This document shows, in pieces, positions 44,466-54,047 of a stretch of DNA of 64,000 bases (position 1 is the stretch's first letter; each line of letters opens with the position of its first letter). Source of the DNA: Parasalinivibrio latis. GTDB taxonomy: Bacteria > Pseudomonadota > Gammaproteobacteria > Enterobacterales > Vibrionaceae. The translations under genes were made by a program, and so were the position numbers. The stretch lies in contig NZ_CP098812.1 in assembly GCF_036825535.1 (NCBI RefSeq), forward strand, positions 2,480,001-2,544,000. Direction: 5' to 3'. Under the pieces are notes generated by a model. The model was given only the letters and a program-made list of their open reading frames with translations, was not told where the DNA came from and did not search any database.

Positions 44466-45967
44466 GATCCCGCGTACCGTTTTATATCCTTGTCTCCCTC
44501 CTGGTGATCGTAGGCGTCACTATGAGTTGGTTCCGTCACGCCGAATATGGTGTGCCCTGGACACCGGGACAGGAACGCCAGCTATGGGAGATTGAAGCCC
44601 GGGTTGAATTCCAGGCAATTGGTGAACCGGTTAAAGTGTCCATGGCGATCCCCCAGACACAGCACGGCTTCACGCTGATTAACGAAAACAGCTCTTCGCC
44701 GGGTTACGGTGTTGCTATTGTGGAAACCGACCAGGGTAAGCGTGCCGAGTGGTCTGTACGCAAGGCTACAGGGCCACAACTTCTGTATTTCAAAAACCAG
44801 ATGCTGGTAGATGACCAGGCCAAGTACACCGAGGCAGCACCAACAGGCCCGGTGACCCCAATCCTTCTGGACGGGCCGGCAAAAACCGCAGCGGAAGCCC
44901 TGCTGGCTCAAGCCCGTGAGCGCTCCGCTGACGACATGACCCTGACCCGCGAGCTGATCAAACAATTTAACGATACCGACAACCAGAATGCTGCCCTGCT
45001 GCTGAATGTCCTGAACAAGCCGGAAGCCATTGTTGCGCTGCTTTCCCAGGACAATGTCCATGCCCGGGTTGTAGGTGGGTTATGGCTGGAAGACGGCCGC
45101 CGCCGCCAGAATATCGTCCCGATGATTGAAGTCTGGAATGGCACAGAATGGCAACTGTTTGATCCGGATTCAGGCCGCCTTGGCCATCACAACAACCTGC
45201 TGATTTGGGACCAGGACGGCACATCCCTGCTGGACGTTGTCGGTGGCGAAAACTCAAACGTGACCTTCTCAGTGATTGCCCAGGACATCACACCTCAGCA
45301 GGCAACCATGCAAAAAGTCAAAGTCGACAACCTGCTGAACTTCTCGATTCACAGCCTGCCGATTGAAGAACAGGCAATGTTCAAAACCATCATGCTGATC
45401 CCGATTGGTGCGCTGGTCGTTGTGTTCCTGCGAATTATTGTCGGCCTGAAAACCTCCGGTACCTTTATGCCGGTGCTGATTGCAGTGGCTTTCGTCCAGA
45501 CCCAGTTGCTGACCGGTATTGTCGGCTTCCTGCTCATCGTGGGAACCGGTCTTATCATACGAAGTTACCTTTCAAGGCTGAATCTGCTGCTGGTGGCACG
45601 AATATCCGCGGTCATTATCACGGTTATCATGATTATCGCCGTCTTCACCGTCATCGCTTACAAAATCGGTCTGGTGGAAGGCCTGACTATCACCTTCTTC
45701 CCGATGATTATCCTGTCATGGACTATCGAGCGAATGTCGATCCTTTGGGAAGAGGAAGGCGCCAAGCAAGTACTGGTTCAAGGGGGTGGGTCTCTTCTCA
45801 CAGCAGTGCTGGTCTACCTTGCCATGACCAACGAAGTGGTACGTCATATCACCTTCAACTTTATCGGTATTCAGCTGGTGATCCTGGCGCTAATCCTGCT
45901 GCTGGGTAACTACACAGGCTATCGCCTGAGCGAACTCAAGCGCTTCAAACCGCTGGTGAAGGAGTAA
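44462..45967 (+). CDS. Inactive-transglutaminase / seven-helix membrane protein
   Basis: 501 residues. An N-terminal membrane helix (about 5-22) is followed by a periplasmic transglutaminase-like region (about 30-270, with 'HARVVGGLWLEDGRRRQN' and 'VEVWNGTEWQLFDP'-like sequence) and a C-terminal block of about seven helices (about 300-490). It matches the family in which a transglutaminase fold lacking the catalytic triad is fused to 7TM. It always occurs with the flanking protease-like and ATP-grasp genes in such loci. Substrate is unknown. Confidence 0.85.
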   Translation: MRSRVPFYILVSLLVIVGVTMSWFRHAEYGVPWTPGQERQLWEIEARVEFQAIGEPVKVSMAIPQTQHGFTLINENSSSPGYGVAIVETDQGKRAEWSVRKATGPQLLYFKNQMLVDDQAKYTEAAPTGPVTPILLDGPAKTAAEALLAQARERSADDMTLTRELIKQFNDTDNQNAALLLNVLNKPEAIVALLSQDNVHARVVGGLWLEDGRRRQNIVPMIEVWNGTEWQLFDPDSGRLGHHNNLLIWDQDGTSLLDVVGGENSNVTFSVIAQDITPQQATMQKVKVDNLLNFSIHSLPIEEQAMFKTIMLIPIGALVVVFLRIIVGLKTSGTFMPVLIAVAFVQTQLLTGIVGFLLIVGTGLIIRSYLSRLNLLLVARISAVIITVIMIIAVFTVIAYKIGLVEGLTITFFPMIILSWTIERMSILWEEEGAKQVLVQGGGSLLTAVLVYLAMTNEVVRHITFNFIGIQLVILALILLLGNYTGYRLSELKRFKPLVKE

Positions 45968-45971
45968 GCCC

Positions 45972-46949
45972 ATGCTCGGCTTCCTGAAAAAGTTTGCTTC
46001 ACCCCTGGCGCTTCACCGCGCCGGGATCATGGGGATGAACCAGCGCAACATCAGCTATATTGGCCGCTATAACAGCCGCCGCCTGTTTCCGCTGGTGGAC
46101 GACAAACTGAAAACCAAGCTGATTGCCCAACAAGCCGGTGCAACTGTTCCTGAACTTATCGGGGTGATCCACAACCAGGCTGATGTCCCTTCCATCCATG
46201 AGATGGTCGCCAACTGGCCGGGCTTTGTCATTAAACCAGCCAGGGGTTCCGGCGGTAAGGGTATCCTGGTCATTACCTCCCACGGCAATGGCGTTTACCG
46301 CAAGCCTTCCGGCGCGGAAATCGGCCTTGAAGATGTAGAGCGGCACCTGACCAATACACTGGCAGGCCTTTTTTCACTGGGCGGTAAAAACGACGTCGCC
46401 GTTGTTGAAAACCTGATTCAGTTTGACGATGTGTTTGACGGATTCAGTTATGAAGGTGTGCCGGATATCCGGGTGATTGTCTTCAAGGGCTACCCGGTGA
46501 TGGCGATGATGCGCCTGTCCACTTCCGCATCAGACGGGAAAGCCAACCTCCACCAGGGAGCTGTCGGTGTTGGTATCGATCTCGCCACCGGACGTGCCGT
46601 CCGTGCCGTACAGTTCAACCGCCCGGTAGAAAAACACCCGGACACAGGCAGGGAACTGAATGAACTTCAGGTACCGCACTGGAACAAGTTGTTGACCCTC
46701 GCCGCCAGTGCCTGGGAAATGACCGGCCTGGGTTACATCGGGACCGACATGGTACTCGACAAAGCAAAGGGTCCAATGGTACTCGAGCTTAACGCCCGTC
46801 CCGGCCTGGCTATCCAGATAGCCAATGGCTGCGGCCTTTTACCACGTTTGCGATTTATCGAGCGCATGGGCGACACAGCTGCCGGTATGTCACCGGAAGA
46901 CCGTGTGAAATTCTCATCCCGCCACTTCGGAAATGCAGAACAACATTAA
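45972..46949 (+). CDS. RimK-like ATP-grasp ligase (alpha-L-glutamate ligase-like)
   Basis: 325 residues with the ATP-grasp layout: 'FVIKPARGSGGKGILVI' (about 83-99) for the nucleotide-binding loop, 'DIRVIVFKGYPVMAMMRLS', and 'VLELNARPGLAIQIANGCGL' (about 273-292) for metal binding. It probably forms an amide or peptide bond using an amino acid, by analogy to RimK. It lies 4 bp after the 7TM gene with GGAG in between. Confidence 0.87.
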   Translation: MLGFLKKFASPLALHRAGIMGMNQRNISYIGRYNSRRLFPLVDDKLKTKLIAQQAGATVPELIGVIHNQADVPSIHEMVANWPGFVIKPARGSGGKGILVITSHGNGVYRKPSGAEIGLEDVERHLTNTLAGLFSLGGKNDVAVVENLIQFDDVFDGFSYEGVPDIRVIVFKGYPVMAMMRLSTSASDGKANLHQGAVGVGIDLATGRAVRAVQFNRPVEKHPDTGRELNELQVPHWNKLLTLAASAWEMTGLGYIGTDMVLDKAKGPMVLELNARPGLAIQIANGCGLLPRLRFIERMGDTAAGMSPEDRVKFSSRHFGNAEQH

Positions 46950-46964
46950 ACTGAAATAATTCAT

Positions 46965-46996
46965 AACGTCCCGGTATCACACGGGACGTTTTCTCT
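46965..46996 (+). terminator. Rho-independent terminator of the ATP-grasp operon
   Basis: AACGTCCCG-GTATCACA-CGGGACGTT followed by TTCTCTTCTT. Confidence 0.8.
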
Positions 46997-47070
46997 TCTT
47001 CCCCACCAGCCGAAAATCCCTTAATCTAACGAAAGATTTAGACGTCTAGACATAGGGATGTATCGCACCA

Positions 47071-48225
47071 ATGGCAGAAAATAACCCATACGATTTCGAC
47101 CAACACGTTGACCGCCGAAATACAGATTGTGACAAATGGGACAAGTACAAGGACACAGATATTCTGCCAATGTGGGTGGCAGATACGGATTTTCGCTCAC
47201 CACCCGAGGTGCTTGATGCACTGCACCAGCGCATTGACCACGGTGTGCTTGGTTACGGCCACGCGCCGGATGCCCTGACTGACACTATTGTTTCCCGCCT
47301 TGCTGAGCGTTATGACTGGAAAATCGAACCGGATTGGATTGTTTACCTCCCAGGTTTGGTATGTGGCCTCAACTTAACCGTTCGCGCACTGACAAATACC
47401 AAAGAAGCGGCAATGACACCGTGCCCTATCTATCCGCCATTTGTTTCTTCAATCAAACTGGCCGAGCGCGAGATCTGCAAGGTCCCGGTTACGTTGAAAG
47501 AAGGCCGCTGGCTTATCGACCTCGAGCGGGCAAACAACCTGGTTCCAAAGAACACCAAACTGTTGATGTTCTGTAACCCTCACAACCCTGGCGGAACCGT
47601 ATACCGTCGAGAGGAATTGGAAGACGTACTGGCCTTTGCAGAGAAACATGACCTTTATGTATGCTCTGATGAGATTCACTGTGATCTTCTGCTTGATGAA
47701 GATGCCGTGCACATTCCGTTCGCCAGCCTGAACGAAAGTGCCCAGAAACGCTCCGTTACCCTGATTGCCCCGAGCAAAACGTTCAATATCGCCGGCCTGG
47801 GTGCGTCAATTGCAATCATTCCGGATCCGGATCTGCGCCGTAAGTTTGTACGTACCCGCCAGGGTATTGTGCCAAGTCTCAACGTATTGGCTTACACAGC
47901 GGCAACAGCGGCCTACCAGCACGGTCAGCCTTGGCTGGATGCCCAGCTTGACTACCTCCGCGCCAACCGTGACCTGATTGAGAAGGAAATTGCCACCATC
48001 CCGGGTTTGGAGCTGCAACATATTGAAGCTACGTATCTTGCATGGATTGATGCCAGTGCCCTGCCAGTTGAGAACCCGTTTACCTTCTTTGAAAAAGCCG
48101 GCGTAGGGATGTCTCCCGGTTCGGACTTTGGCAACCCTAACTTCGTTCGCCTCAATTTCGGCTGTACGAGGGAGTTGCTGACAGAAGCACTAAGACGGAT
48201 CAGGGTAGCTGTAGAGACCCTCTGA
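47071..48225 (+). CDS. MalY/PatB-type pyridoxal-phosphate C-S lyase
   Basis: 384-residue fold-type I aminotransferase-like enzyme. 'LPMWVADTDFRSPPEVLDAL' is the MalY/PatB N-terminal signature. 'FCNPHNPGGTVYRREEL' and 'SDEIHCDLLLDE' hold PLP-contact residues, and the Schiff-base Lys is in 'IAPSKTFNIAGLGAS' (about residue 233). Likely activity is cystathionine beta-lyase. It is monocistronic and bounded by terminators. Confidence 0.88.
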   Translation: MAENNPYDFDQHVDRRNTDCDKWDKYKDTDILPMWVADTDFRSPPEVLDALHQRIDHGVLGYGHAPDALTDTIVSRLAERYDWKIEPDWIVYLPGLVCGLNLTVRALTNTKEAAMTPCPIYPPFVSSIKLAEREICKVPVTLKEGRWLIDLERANNLVPKNTKLLMFCNPHNPGGTVYRREELEDVLAFAEKHDLYVCSDEIHCDLLLDEDAVHIPFASLNESAQKRSVTLIAPSKTFNIAGLGASIAIIPDPDLRRKFVRTRQGIVPSLNVLAYTAATAAYQHGQPWLDAQLDYLRANRDLIEKEIATIPGLELQHIEATYLAWIDASALPVENPFTFFEKAGVGMSPGSDFGNPNFVRLNFGCTRELLTEALRRIRVAVETL

Positions 48226-48254
48226 CCCTTTCAGCTGAAAATTTTATTCTCTCC

Positions 48255-48289
48255 AAAGTACCCGTCTGAGCACGGGTACTTTTTTTTCA
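48255..48289 (+). terminator. Rho-independent terminator
   Basis: AAAGTACCCGT-CTGAGC-ACGGGTACTTT followed by a run of T. Confidence 0.88.
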
Positions 48290-48375
48290 CTTTGTGCATC
48301 AACTGCCTGTTATTTGAGCTAAAGATTGTGATCTGGCCGCCGATAGCCTTGTCATAGGCAAAAACAGGAACCAAC

Positions 48376-48885
48376 ATGCAAGTCCATTCCCTTGATACCG
48401 CACATTTGATAACCGACGTACAGTTTGGCAACAAACTGAGCTCGGCTGTGGTTCAGGGACGCCGTGCCGACTTTGCCTTTATGCTGGCGATGCTCTCCGG
48501 TGATATGACTGAAAGTACACCGCTGTCAGAAATGCCAGAGGTGGATAACTCAGATACAGCACTTCGACGCCGTTTCGAACTCTCTGAACCACAGCGTCTT
48601 ACCGGTGAAGAACGCGATTTCAGTATCGCGGCCCTGCAAGTTAAACAATTCCACGACGGCGGTATCCAGAGTGCCAAATTGCAACAGGGTCTCAACCCGG
48701 TAGCCATGCACACAGCTCCGCTGGATACATGCGGTTTCCCTGAAGAGGTTTACCATAACTTTGACGGGCACCTGCGCAGGAAACTGCGAGCGGAGCAACC
48801 GGAAAGTACAGGGAGAAACCCCGACCTCCTCTATGCTTCACTTATCCACGCCAGCCGTAACGATCAGCTATCTCTGCGTTGTTGA
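48376..48885 (+). CDS. Orphan cytoplasmic protein of unknown function
   Basis: 169 residues, soluble and polar, no signal or membrane helix. It has a CAGGAA ribosome site before ATG and good codon use. N-terminal 'LITDVQFGNKLSSAVVQGRRADFAFMLAML' looks like a short helical domain. The middle is acidic, and the rest is not recognised. It is monocistronic. Confidence 0.6.
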   Translation: MQVHSLDTAHLITDVQFGNKLSSAVVQGRRADFAFMLAMLSGDMTESTPLSEMPEVDNSDTALRRRFELSEPQRLTGEERDFSIAALQVKQFHDGGIQSAKLQQGLNPVAMHTAPLDTCGFPEEVYHNFDGHLRRKLRAEQPESTGRNPDLLYASLIHASRNDQLSLRC

Positions 48886-49172
48886 TTGCCAAGTTCAACT
48901 GTAGTTCCCAGCGCACTGACTCCATTTATTGTCTTTCAAAACCAAAGAATTCCCTTTTAGATACCGATCACCCAGCCTGTAGCACTTCGCTGTCTGCCGC
49001 AATTAAATTTGTGACCGCATTCGGAAAAGTCACAGACAAGATCCGGTTGAGATCAAATTTATCAATCGTGAATCGAGCAAAAAACCAACAATGTAACAAC
49101 GCTCATATATACCGGAATCTGCCTGACAGATACTAATAGCCGGAAACACCCAGGTCATTGAGAGAAAAGAAA

Positions 49173-49853
49173 ATGAAGATCGCTGACTCTGTCATCATGA
49201 TCACCGCAGCAACCAGCCCCACCGGCAGTACGCTTGCCCGTCACTTTTCGGCTATGGGTGCCAAATTGATCCTTGTTGATCGAAACAACAGCGAACTACA
49301 ACTCCTTCATGAAGCCTGCCGTCACAACGGGGTGCAATGTTTTGCCCTGACAATGGAAGACATCAGTTCTGCCCAGATTGATTTGCTTTTTGAAACGGTA
49401 AAACACTATTTCGGCACCATTGATGTGCTGTTCAATCTCTGGCAAATGGATACGGTTCCCGGCCTTCTCGAGTCAGCTAACAGTGATGACTGCTACCACG
49501 CACTTGCAGACACCATGGTTATTCCCTACCGGTTCAGCCGCCAAGCTGCCATCACTATGCGCGATTCCGGCAGAAAAGGGGTCATTGTCAACCTGGCAGC
49601 AGACAGGAGCACTGCCAGTGCCTGGGATCTGGAAAATGCCTGCGCACTGTTACAAAGCTTTACCCAGCGATGGGCAGAAGAGCTCTCCCCGGCCTCTATC
49701 CGGGTCGGAGCAGTTATGCCGGCACGCCGCTTGTGGCATTCGCCGAAAGAGCTGTTAAGCAGCGCTATGGATTATGAAATTAGCCAGGGTGCGGAATATA
49801 TCGTCGAAAATGATTCGTTTACAGGCAGGTTGCTGGAAGCGGAAAGTGACTGA
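49173..49853 (+). CDS. Degenerate short-chain dehydrogenase/reductase family protein
   Basis: 226 residues with the SDR Rossmann order (beta1 at 5-11, 'AKLILVDRNNSELQLL' at about 31-46, 'IDVLFNLW' at about 84-91). The cofactor motif TGxxxGxG is altered to 'TAATSPTGSTLA'. Where the YxxxK catalytic pair is expected the sequence reads 'SAWDLENACALL', with no Tyr-x-x-x-Lys. It may bind a ligand without redox activity. ATG 49173 is favoured over an upstream TTG. Confidence 0.75.
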   Translation: MKIADSVIMITAATSPTGSTLARHFSAMGAKLILVDRNNSELQLLHEACRHNGVQCFALTMEDISSAQIDLLFETVKHYFGTIDVLFNLWQMDTVPGLLESANSDDCYHALADTMVIPYRFSRQAAITMRDSGRKGVIVNLAADRSTASAWDLENACALLQSFTQRWAEELSPASIRVGAVMPARRLWHSPKELLSSAMDYEISQGAEYIVENDSFTGRLLEAESD

Positions 49854-49973
49854 CTAACGCCAAACAGCAGCGAGATTTTTGAAGTGAGAGGTGACAAACG
49901 AGAGCATAACTACAATACAAGTTTTTGTTTTTTTCTCGCCACTCACATCTTAAAAACTCGTAACTACAAATAC

Positions 49974-50003
49974 AAAAGAGCCCGCATTAAGCGGGCTCTT
50001 TTC
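49974..50003. terminator. Bidirectional terminator
   Basis: AAAAGAGCCCGC-ATTAA-GCGGGCTCTTTT between the convergent SDR-like gene and adhE. Confidence 0.88.
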
Positions 50004-50018
50004 ATTCAGCTTTCTACA

Positions 50019-52718
50019 TTAAGCAGTAGCAGCTTCTTTTTTCTTCGCTTTGGCATCAGCTTCTGGCTTACGGTCTACTGACTTCTTGATAACAGTAGTG
50101 CCTTCGAAAGATTCGCCTTCGATGAATGGCTTGCCGTAGTAAGAAGCAACCAGCACGTCTTTCAGTTCAGAAATCAGTGGGTAGCGTGGGTTCGCACCAG
50201 TACACTGGTCATCAAACGCTTCTACAGACAGGGCATCAACTTTTGCCAGGAAGTCTGATTCTGGTACACCAGCTGCCTGGATAGACATTGGGATATCCAG
50301 ATCAACCTTCAGCTCGTCCAGCCATGCCAGCAGACGCTCGATCTTCTGAGCAGTGCGGTCACCGGCTTGAGACAGACCCAGGTGGTCTGCTACTTCAGCA
50401 TAACGACGGCGTGCCTGTGGACGGTCGTACTGAGAGAATGCAGTCTGCTTGGTTGGGTTGTCGTTAGCGTTGTAACGAACCACGTTAGAAATCAGCAGTG
50501 CGTTTGCCAGGCCGTGTGGCAGGTGGAACTCAGCACCAATCTTGTGCGCCATTGAGTGACATACACCCAGGAAAGCGTTCGCAAAGGCTACACCAGCGAT
50601 GGTTGCAGCATTGTGCACTTTCTCACGGGCGATTGGGTCGTTTGCACCGTTCGCATAGCTTGATGGCAGGTATTCTTTCAGCATCTTCAGAGCTTGCAGA
50701 GCCTGACCGTCAGAGTATTCGTTCGCCAGTACAGATACGTAAGCTTCCAGAGCGTGAGTTACCGCATCGTAACCACCAAAGGCAGTCAGCGACTTAGGCA
50801 TGTTCATCACCAGGTTGGCGTCTACGATAGCCATGTTTGGAGTCAGTTCGTAGTCAGCCAGTGGGTACTTAGCACCAGTCTTGTCGTCAGTAACAACGGC
50901 AAATGGCGTTACTTCTGAACCAGTACCAGAAGTGGTAGTGATGCATACCAGCTCAGCTTTCTGACCCATCTTAGGGAACTTGTAGATACGCTTACGGATG
51001 TCCATAAAGCGCATTGCCAGTTCTTCGAAGTGAGTTTCTGGGTGCTCGTACATTACCCACATGATCTTAGCTGCGTCCATTGGAGAACCACCGCCCAGAG
51101 CCAGGATAACGTCTGGCTGGAAGCTCTTCATTGCTTCTGCGCCCTTCTCTACAACAGACAGTGTTGGGTCAGCTTCAACTTCGAAGAAAGTCTGTACTTC
51201 CATACCCTGTGCTTTCAGCAGTGCAACAACATCGTCTGCGTAGCCGTTGTTGAACAGGAAGCGGTCTGTTACCAGGAATGCACGCTTCTTACCTTCCAGG
51301 TCGCCCAGTGCAATTGGCAGGCTGCCACGACGGAAGTAGATAGACTTAGGTAGTTTGTGCCACAGCATGTTTTCAGCTCGCTTCGCTACAGTTTTCTTGT
51401 TGATCAGGTGCTTAGGACCTACGTTCTCAGAGATAGAGTTACCACCCCAAGAACCACAACCCAGAGTCAGTGATGGTGCAACGTTGAAGTTGTACAGGTC
51501 ACCGATACCACCGTGAGTGGTTGGGATGTTCACAAGAATACGAGCGGTCTTCAGTTTGTCACCGAAGTACTTGATGCGATCAGCGTTTACGTCCTGGTTG
51601 GTGTACAGACCAGAAGTGTGGCCAATACCACCGATTTCAACCATGCGTACCGCTTGCTCAACAGCGTTTTCGAAAGAAGTCGCACGGAACATACCCAGTG
51701 TTGGAGACAGTTTTTCGTGAGCGAATTCGTCTTCAGCGGTCACTTCCAGACCTTCACCAATCAGAACCTTGGTGTCTGCTGGTACTTTCACACCGGCAAG
51801 TTCAGCAATCTTAACCGCTGGCTGGCCTACGATGTCTGCGTTCAGGGCACCGTTAATCAGCAGTACTTTACGTACTTTGTCAGCTTCTGCCTTGGACAGG
51901 ACATAACCTTTGTGAGAAGCAAAGCGCTCTTTCACTTCGTCGTATACTTCATCCATAACGATGACTGCCTGCTCAGAAGCACACACTACACCGTTATCGA
52001 AAGTCTTAGACATCAGTACAGAAGCTACAGCACGCTTAACATCTGCAGTTTCGTCGATAACTACAGGTACGTTACCCGCACCAACGCCGATTGCTGGCTT
52101 ACCAGAAGAGTAAGCTGCTTTAACCATGCCTGGGCCACCTGTTGCCAGAATCAGGTTCAGGTCTTCGTGCTTCATCAGCGCGTTAGACAGCTCTACAGAT
52201 GGTTGGTCGATCCAGCCAATGATGTCTTTTGGAGCACCGGCTGCTACTGCTGCATCCAGAACCAGTTTCGCTGCCGCATTGGTAGAGTTCTTCGCACGTG
52301 GGTGTGGAGAGAAGATGATACCGTTACGGGTTTTCAGGGAAATCAGTGACTTGAAGATTGCAGTTGAAGTTGGGTTGGTGGTTGGAACGATACCGCAGAT
52401 GATACCAACAGGTTCAGCGATAGTGATGGTGCCGAACTCGTCATTCTCTTCCAGAATGCCGCAGGTCTTTTCATCTTTGTATTTGTTGTAGATGAATTCT
52501 GACGCGAAGTGGTTTTTGATTACCTTGTCTTCCACGATACCCATGCCAGACTCTTCAACTGCAAGCTGGGCCAGTGGAATACGTGCATTGTTAGCGGCCA
52601 GGGATGCAGCGCGGAAAATCTTGTCTACCTGCTCCTGAGAGTATGTTGCAAACTCACGCTGTGCAGCTTTAACACGTGCAACGAGCGCATTGAGTTCTTC
52701 AACGTTTCTTACGGCCAT
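50019..52718 (-). CDS. adhE: Bifunctional acetaldehyde-CoA / alcohol dehydrogenase
   Basis: 899-residue fusion: an N-terminal aldehyde dehydrogenase (catalytic Cys in 'FDNGVVCASEQAVIV', about 246) and a C-terminal iron-dependent alcohol dehydrogenase with 'GGGSPMDAAKIMW' and metal ligands in 'VCHSMAHKIGAEFHLPHGLANA'. It reduces acetyl-CoA to ethanol with NADH in fermentation and forms spirosome filaments. The Lys/Ala-rich tail is usual. A marC/ychE gene lies upstream, as in E. coli. Confidence 0.97.
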   Translation of the reverse strand: MAVRNVEELNALVARVKAAQREFATYSQEQVDKIFRAASLAANNARIPLAQLAVEESGMGIVEDKVIKNHFASEFIYNKYKDEKTCGILEENDEFGTITIAEPVGIICGIVPTTNPTSTAIFKSLISLKTRNGIIFSPHPRAKNSTNAAAKLVLDAAVAAGAPKDIIGWIDQPSVELSNALMKHEDLNLILATGGPGMVKAAYSSGKPAIGVGAGNVPVVIDETADVKRAVASVLMSKTFDNGVVCASEQAVIVMDEVYDEVKERFASHKGYVLSKAEADKVRKVLLINGALNADIVGQPAVKIAELAGVKVPADTKVLIGEGLEVTAEDEFAHEKLSPTLGMFRATSFENAVEQAVRMVEIGGIGHTSGLYTNQDVNADRIKYFGDKLKTARILVNIPTTHGGIGDLYNFNVAPSLTLGCGSWGGNSISENVGPKHLINKKTVAKRAENMLWHKLPKSIYFRRGSLPIALGDLEGKKRAFLVTDRFLFNNGYADDVVALLKAQGMEVQTFFEVEADPTLSVVEKGAEAMKSFQPDVILALGGGSPMDAAKIMWVMYEHPETHFEELAMRFMDIRKRIYKFPKMGQKAELVCITTTSGTGSEVTPFAVVTDDKTGAKYPLADYELTPNMAIVDANLVMNMPKSLTAFGGYDAVTHALEAYVSVLANEYSDGQALQALKMLKEYLPSSYANGANDPIAREKVHNAATIAGVAFANAFLGVCHSMAHKIGAEFHLPHGLANALLISNVVRYNANDNPTKQTAFSQYDRPQARRRYAEVADHLGLSQAGDRTAQKIERLLAWLDELKVDLDIPMSIQAAGVPESDFLAKVDALSVEAFDDQCTGANPRYPLISELKDVLVASYYGKPFIEGESFEGTTVIKKSVDRKPEADAKAKKKEAATA

Positions 52719-53300
52719 AATGCTCTCCTAAAGATACTTAAAAATGTGAAAACTATTTAGTAAACACATGCCAGCAGATGTCTGATACGGCGCTGGCTCA
52801 ATCCTTTATCACATACATTTAGTAAATAACTTTCAAAACTGATTATAAATTTTCATAACCAAAGAAAGTTGACCTAGATCATGTCCGTATGACTTTGCTT
52901 ATTTAGAGCACAAAACGCCATTTTTGTACTGAAAACCAAGCATAGCAGCGAAATTTTTCCGCCGTAAACTCCTTATGCGCCTCGAAATGTAACACGTTGT
53001 GTTGGTGTTTCAATCCAAGAACGAGAGATAAACACAAGAATGCATATCAAAACGCAATATATGAGATCTAAATCACGTTTATGACAAATTATGAAAGTAT
53101 GCAGATCACGGATTTACAGCAAAAAGTGAAAATCTGACTGACAGGTCGATGACAATTTGCTCACAGATTAGTTTTCCTTGTGAAAACGGCACAGTTTTAT
53201 TTGTTGGACGGAAAGCATTTATTTATCTACATTGCCAGGGTCCGGCTCCACTCTGGTGACACACACATACTCGTAACCACCCTTTTCTGACATTCTGAAA
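52719..53300. promoter_or_regulatory. adhE / marC divergent regulatory region
   Basis: 580 AT-rich bases. An FNR-like half-perfect box TTGAC-CTAG-ATCAT is at 52869-52882, about 150 bp upstream of adhE. Otherwise no gene or repeat was seen. The long leader fits the complex, post-transcriptionally controlled adhE mRNA known from E. coli. Confidence 0.45.
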
Positions 53301-53939
53301 ATGAACCAAATAGAAGTTGTTATTTTCTTTCAGTTTTTCATCGGCATGTTCGCTGCGGTCAACCCCGTGGGTATCATGCCGGTTTTCGTGTCACTGACTG
53401 CCCATCTGCCGTCTGATGAACGAAACAAGATTGCCTCTACAGCGACTATTGCTGTGGCGATTATCCTCGTAATCTCGCTGCTTGCGGGCCAGTTTCTGTT
53501 AGATGCGTTCAGTATCTCCCTGGATTCATTCCGGGTTGCAGGTGGTTTGCTGCTGATGAGCATTGCCTTTTCAATGATGAGCGGCAAGCTGGGCGAAGAT
53601 AAGCAGAACAAACAGGAACAATCGGAATCTGTCAGCCGTGAACAGATTGGTGTTGTCCCGTTGGCAATGCCTCTGTTGGCTGGCCCAGGTGCCATCAGCT
53701 CTACGATTGTTTACTCTTCCCGCTACCCAAGCTCAATGGATACCCTCGGCCTCATTGCCACCATCTGTGCATTTGCCTTTGGTATCTGGCTGTTGTTCCG
53801 GGCAGCCCCGGCAATCGTGAAATTGCTGGGCCAGACAGGTATCAACGTAATTACCCGTATCATGGGCCTCATCCTGGGTGCCTTGGGTGTGGAGTTTATC
53901 GCCAACGGTATCAGAGCCCTGTTCCCAGGCCTGGCATAA
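53301..53939 (+). CDS. MarC/YchE family membrane protein
   Basis: 212 residues with six predicted membrane helices (starting 'MNQIEVVIFFQFFIGMFAAV'). 'AAVNPVGIMPVFVSLT' and 'PLAMPLLAGPGAISSTIVY' are MarC/YchE family motifs. Its place beside adhE is conserved in enteric bacteria and suggests the YchE branch. The function of the family is not established. Confidence 0.88.
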   Translation: MNQIEVVIFFQFFIGMFAAVNPVGIMPVFVSLTAHLPSDERNKIASTATIAVAIILVISLLAGQFLLDAFSISLDSFRVAGGLLLMSIAFSMMSGKLGEDKQNKQEQSESVSREQIGVVPLAMPLLAGPGAISSTIVYSSRYPSSMDTLGLIATICAFAFGIWLLFRAAPAIVKLLGQTGINVITRIMGLILGALGVEFIANGIRALFPGLA

Positions 53940-53963
53940 CTCATTCACTAAACTAAATTAAAC

Positions 53964-53993
53964 AGGCCAGCACCTCATGCTGGCCTATCTTTT
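53964..53993 (+). terminator. Rho-independent terminator
   Basis: AGGCCAGCA-CCTCA-TGCTGGCCT followed by ATCTTTT. Confidence 0.78.
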
Positions 53994-54047
53994 ATCCCTT
54001 CGTTATCCTTCTCTTTTTAGCAACAGTCTCACCCCGGGCAAAAAATA

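Noticed and set aside
51513..52349. 278-residue plus-strand ORF
   Set aside because: Antisense to adhE. Its composition (Cys, Phe, Tyr-rich) is that of a complementary frame, and no start signal is present.
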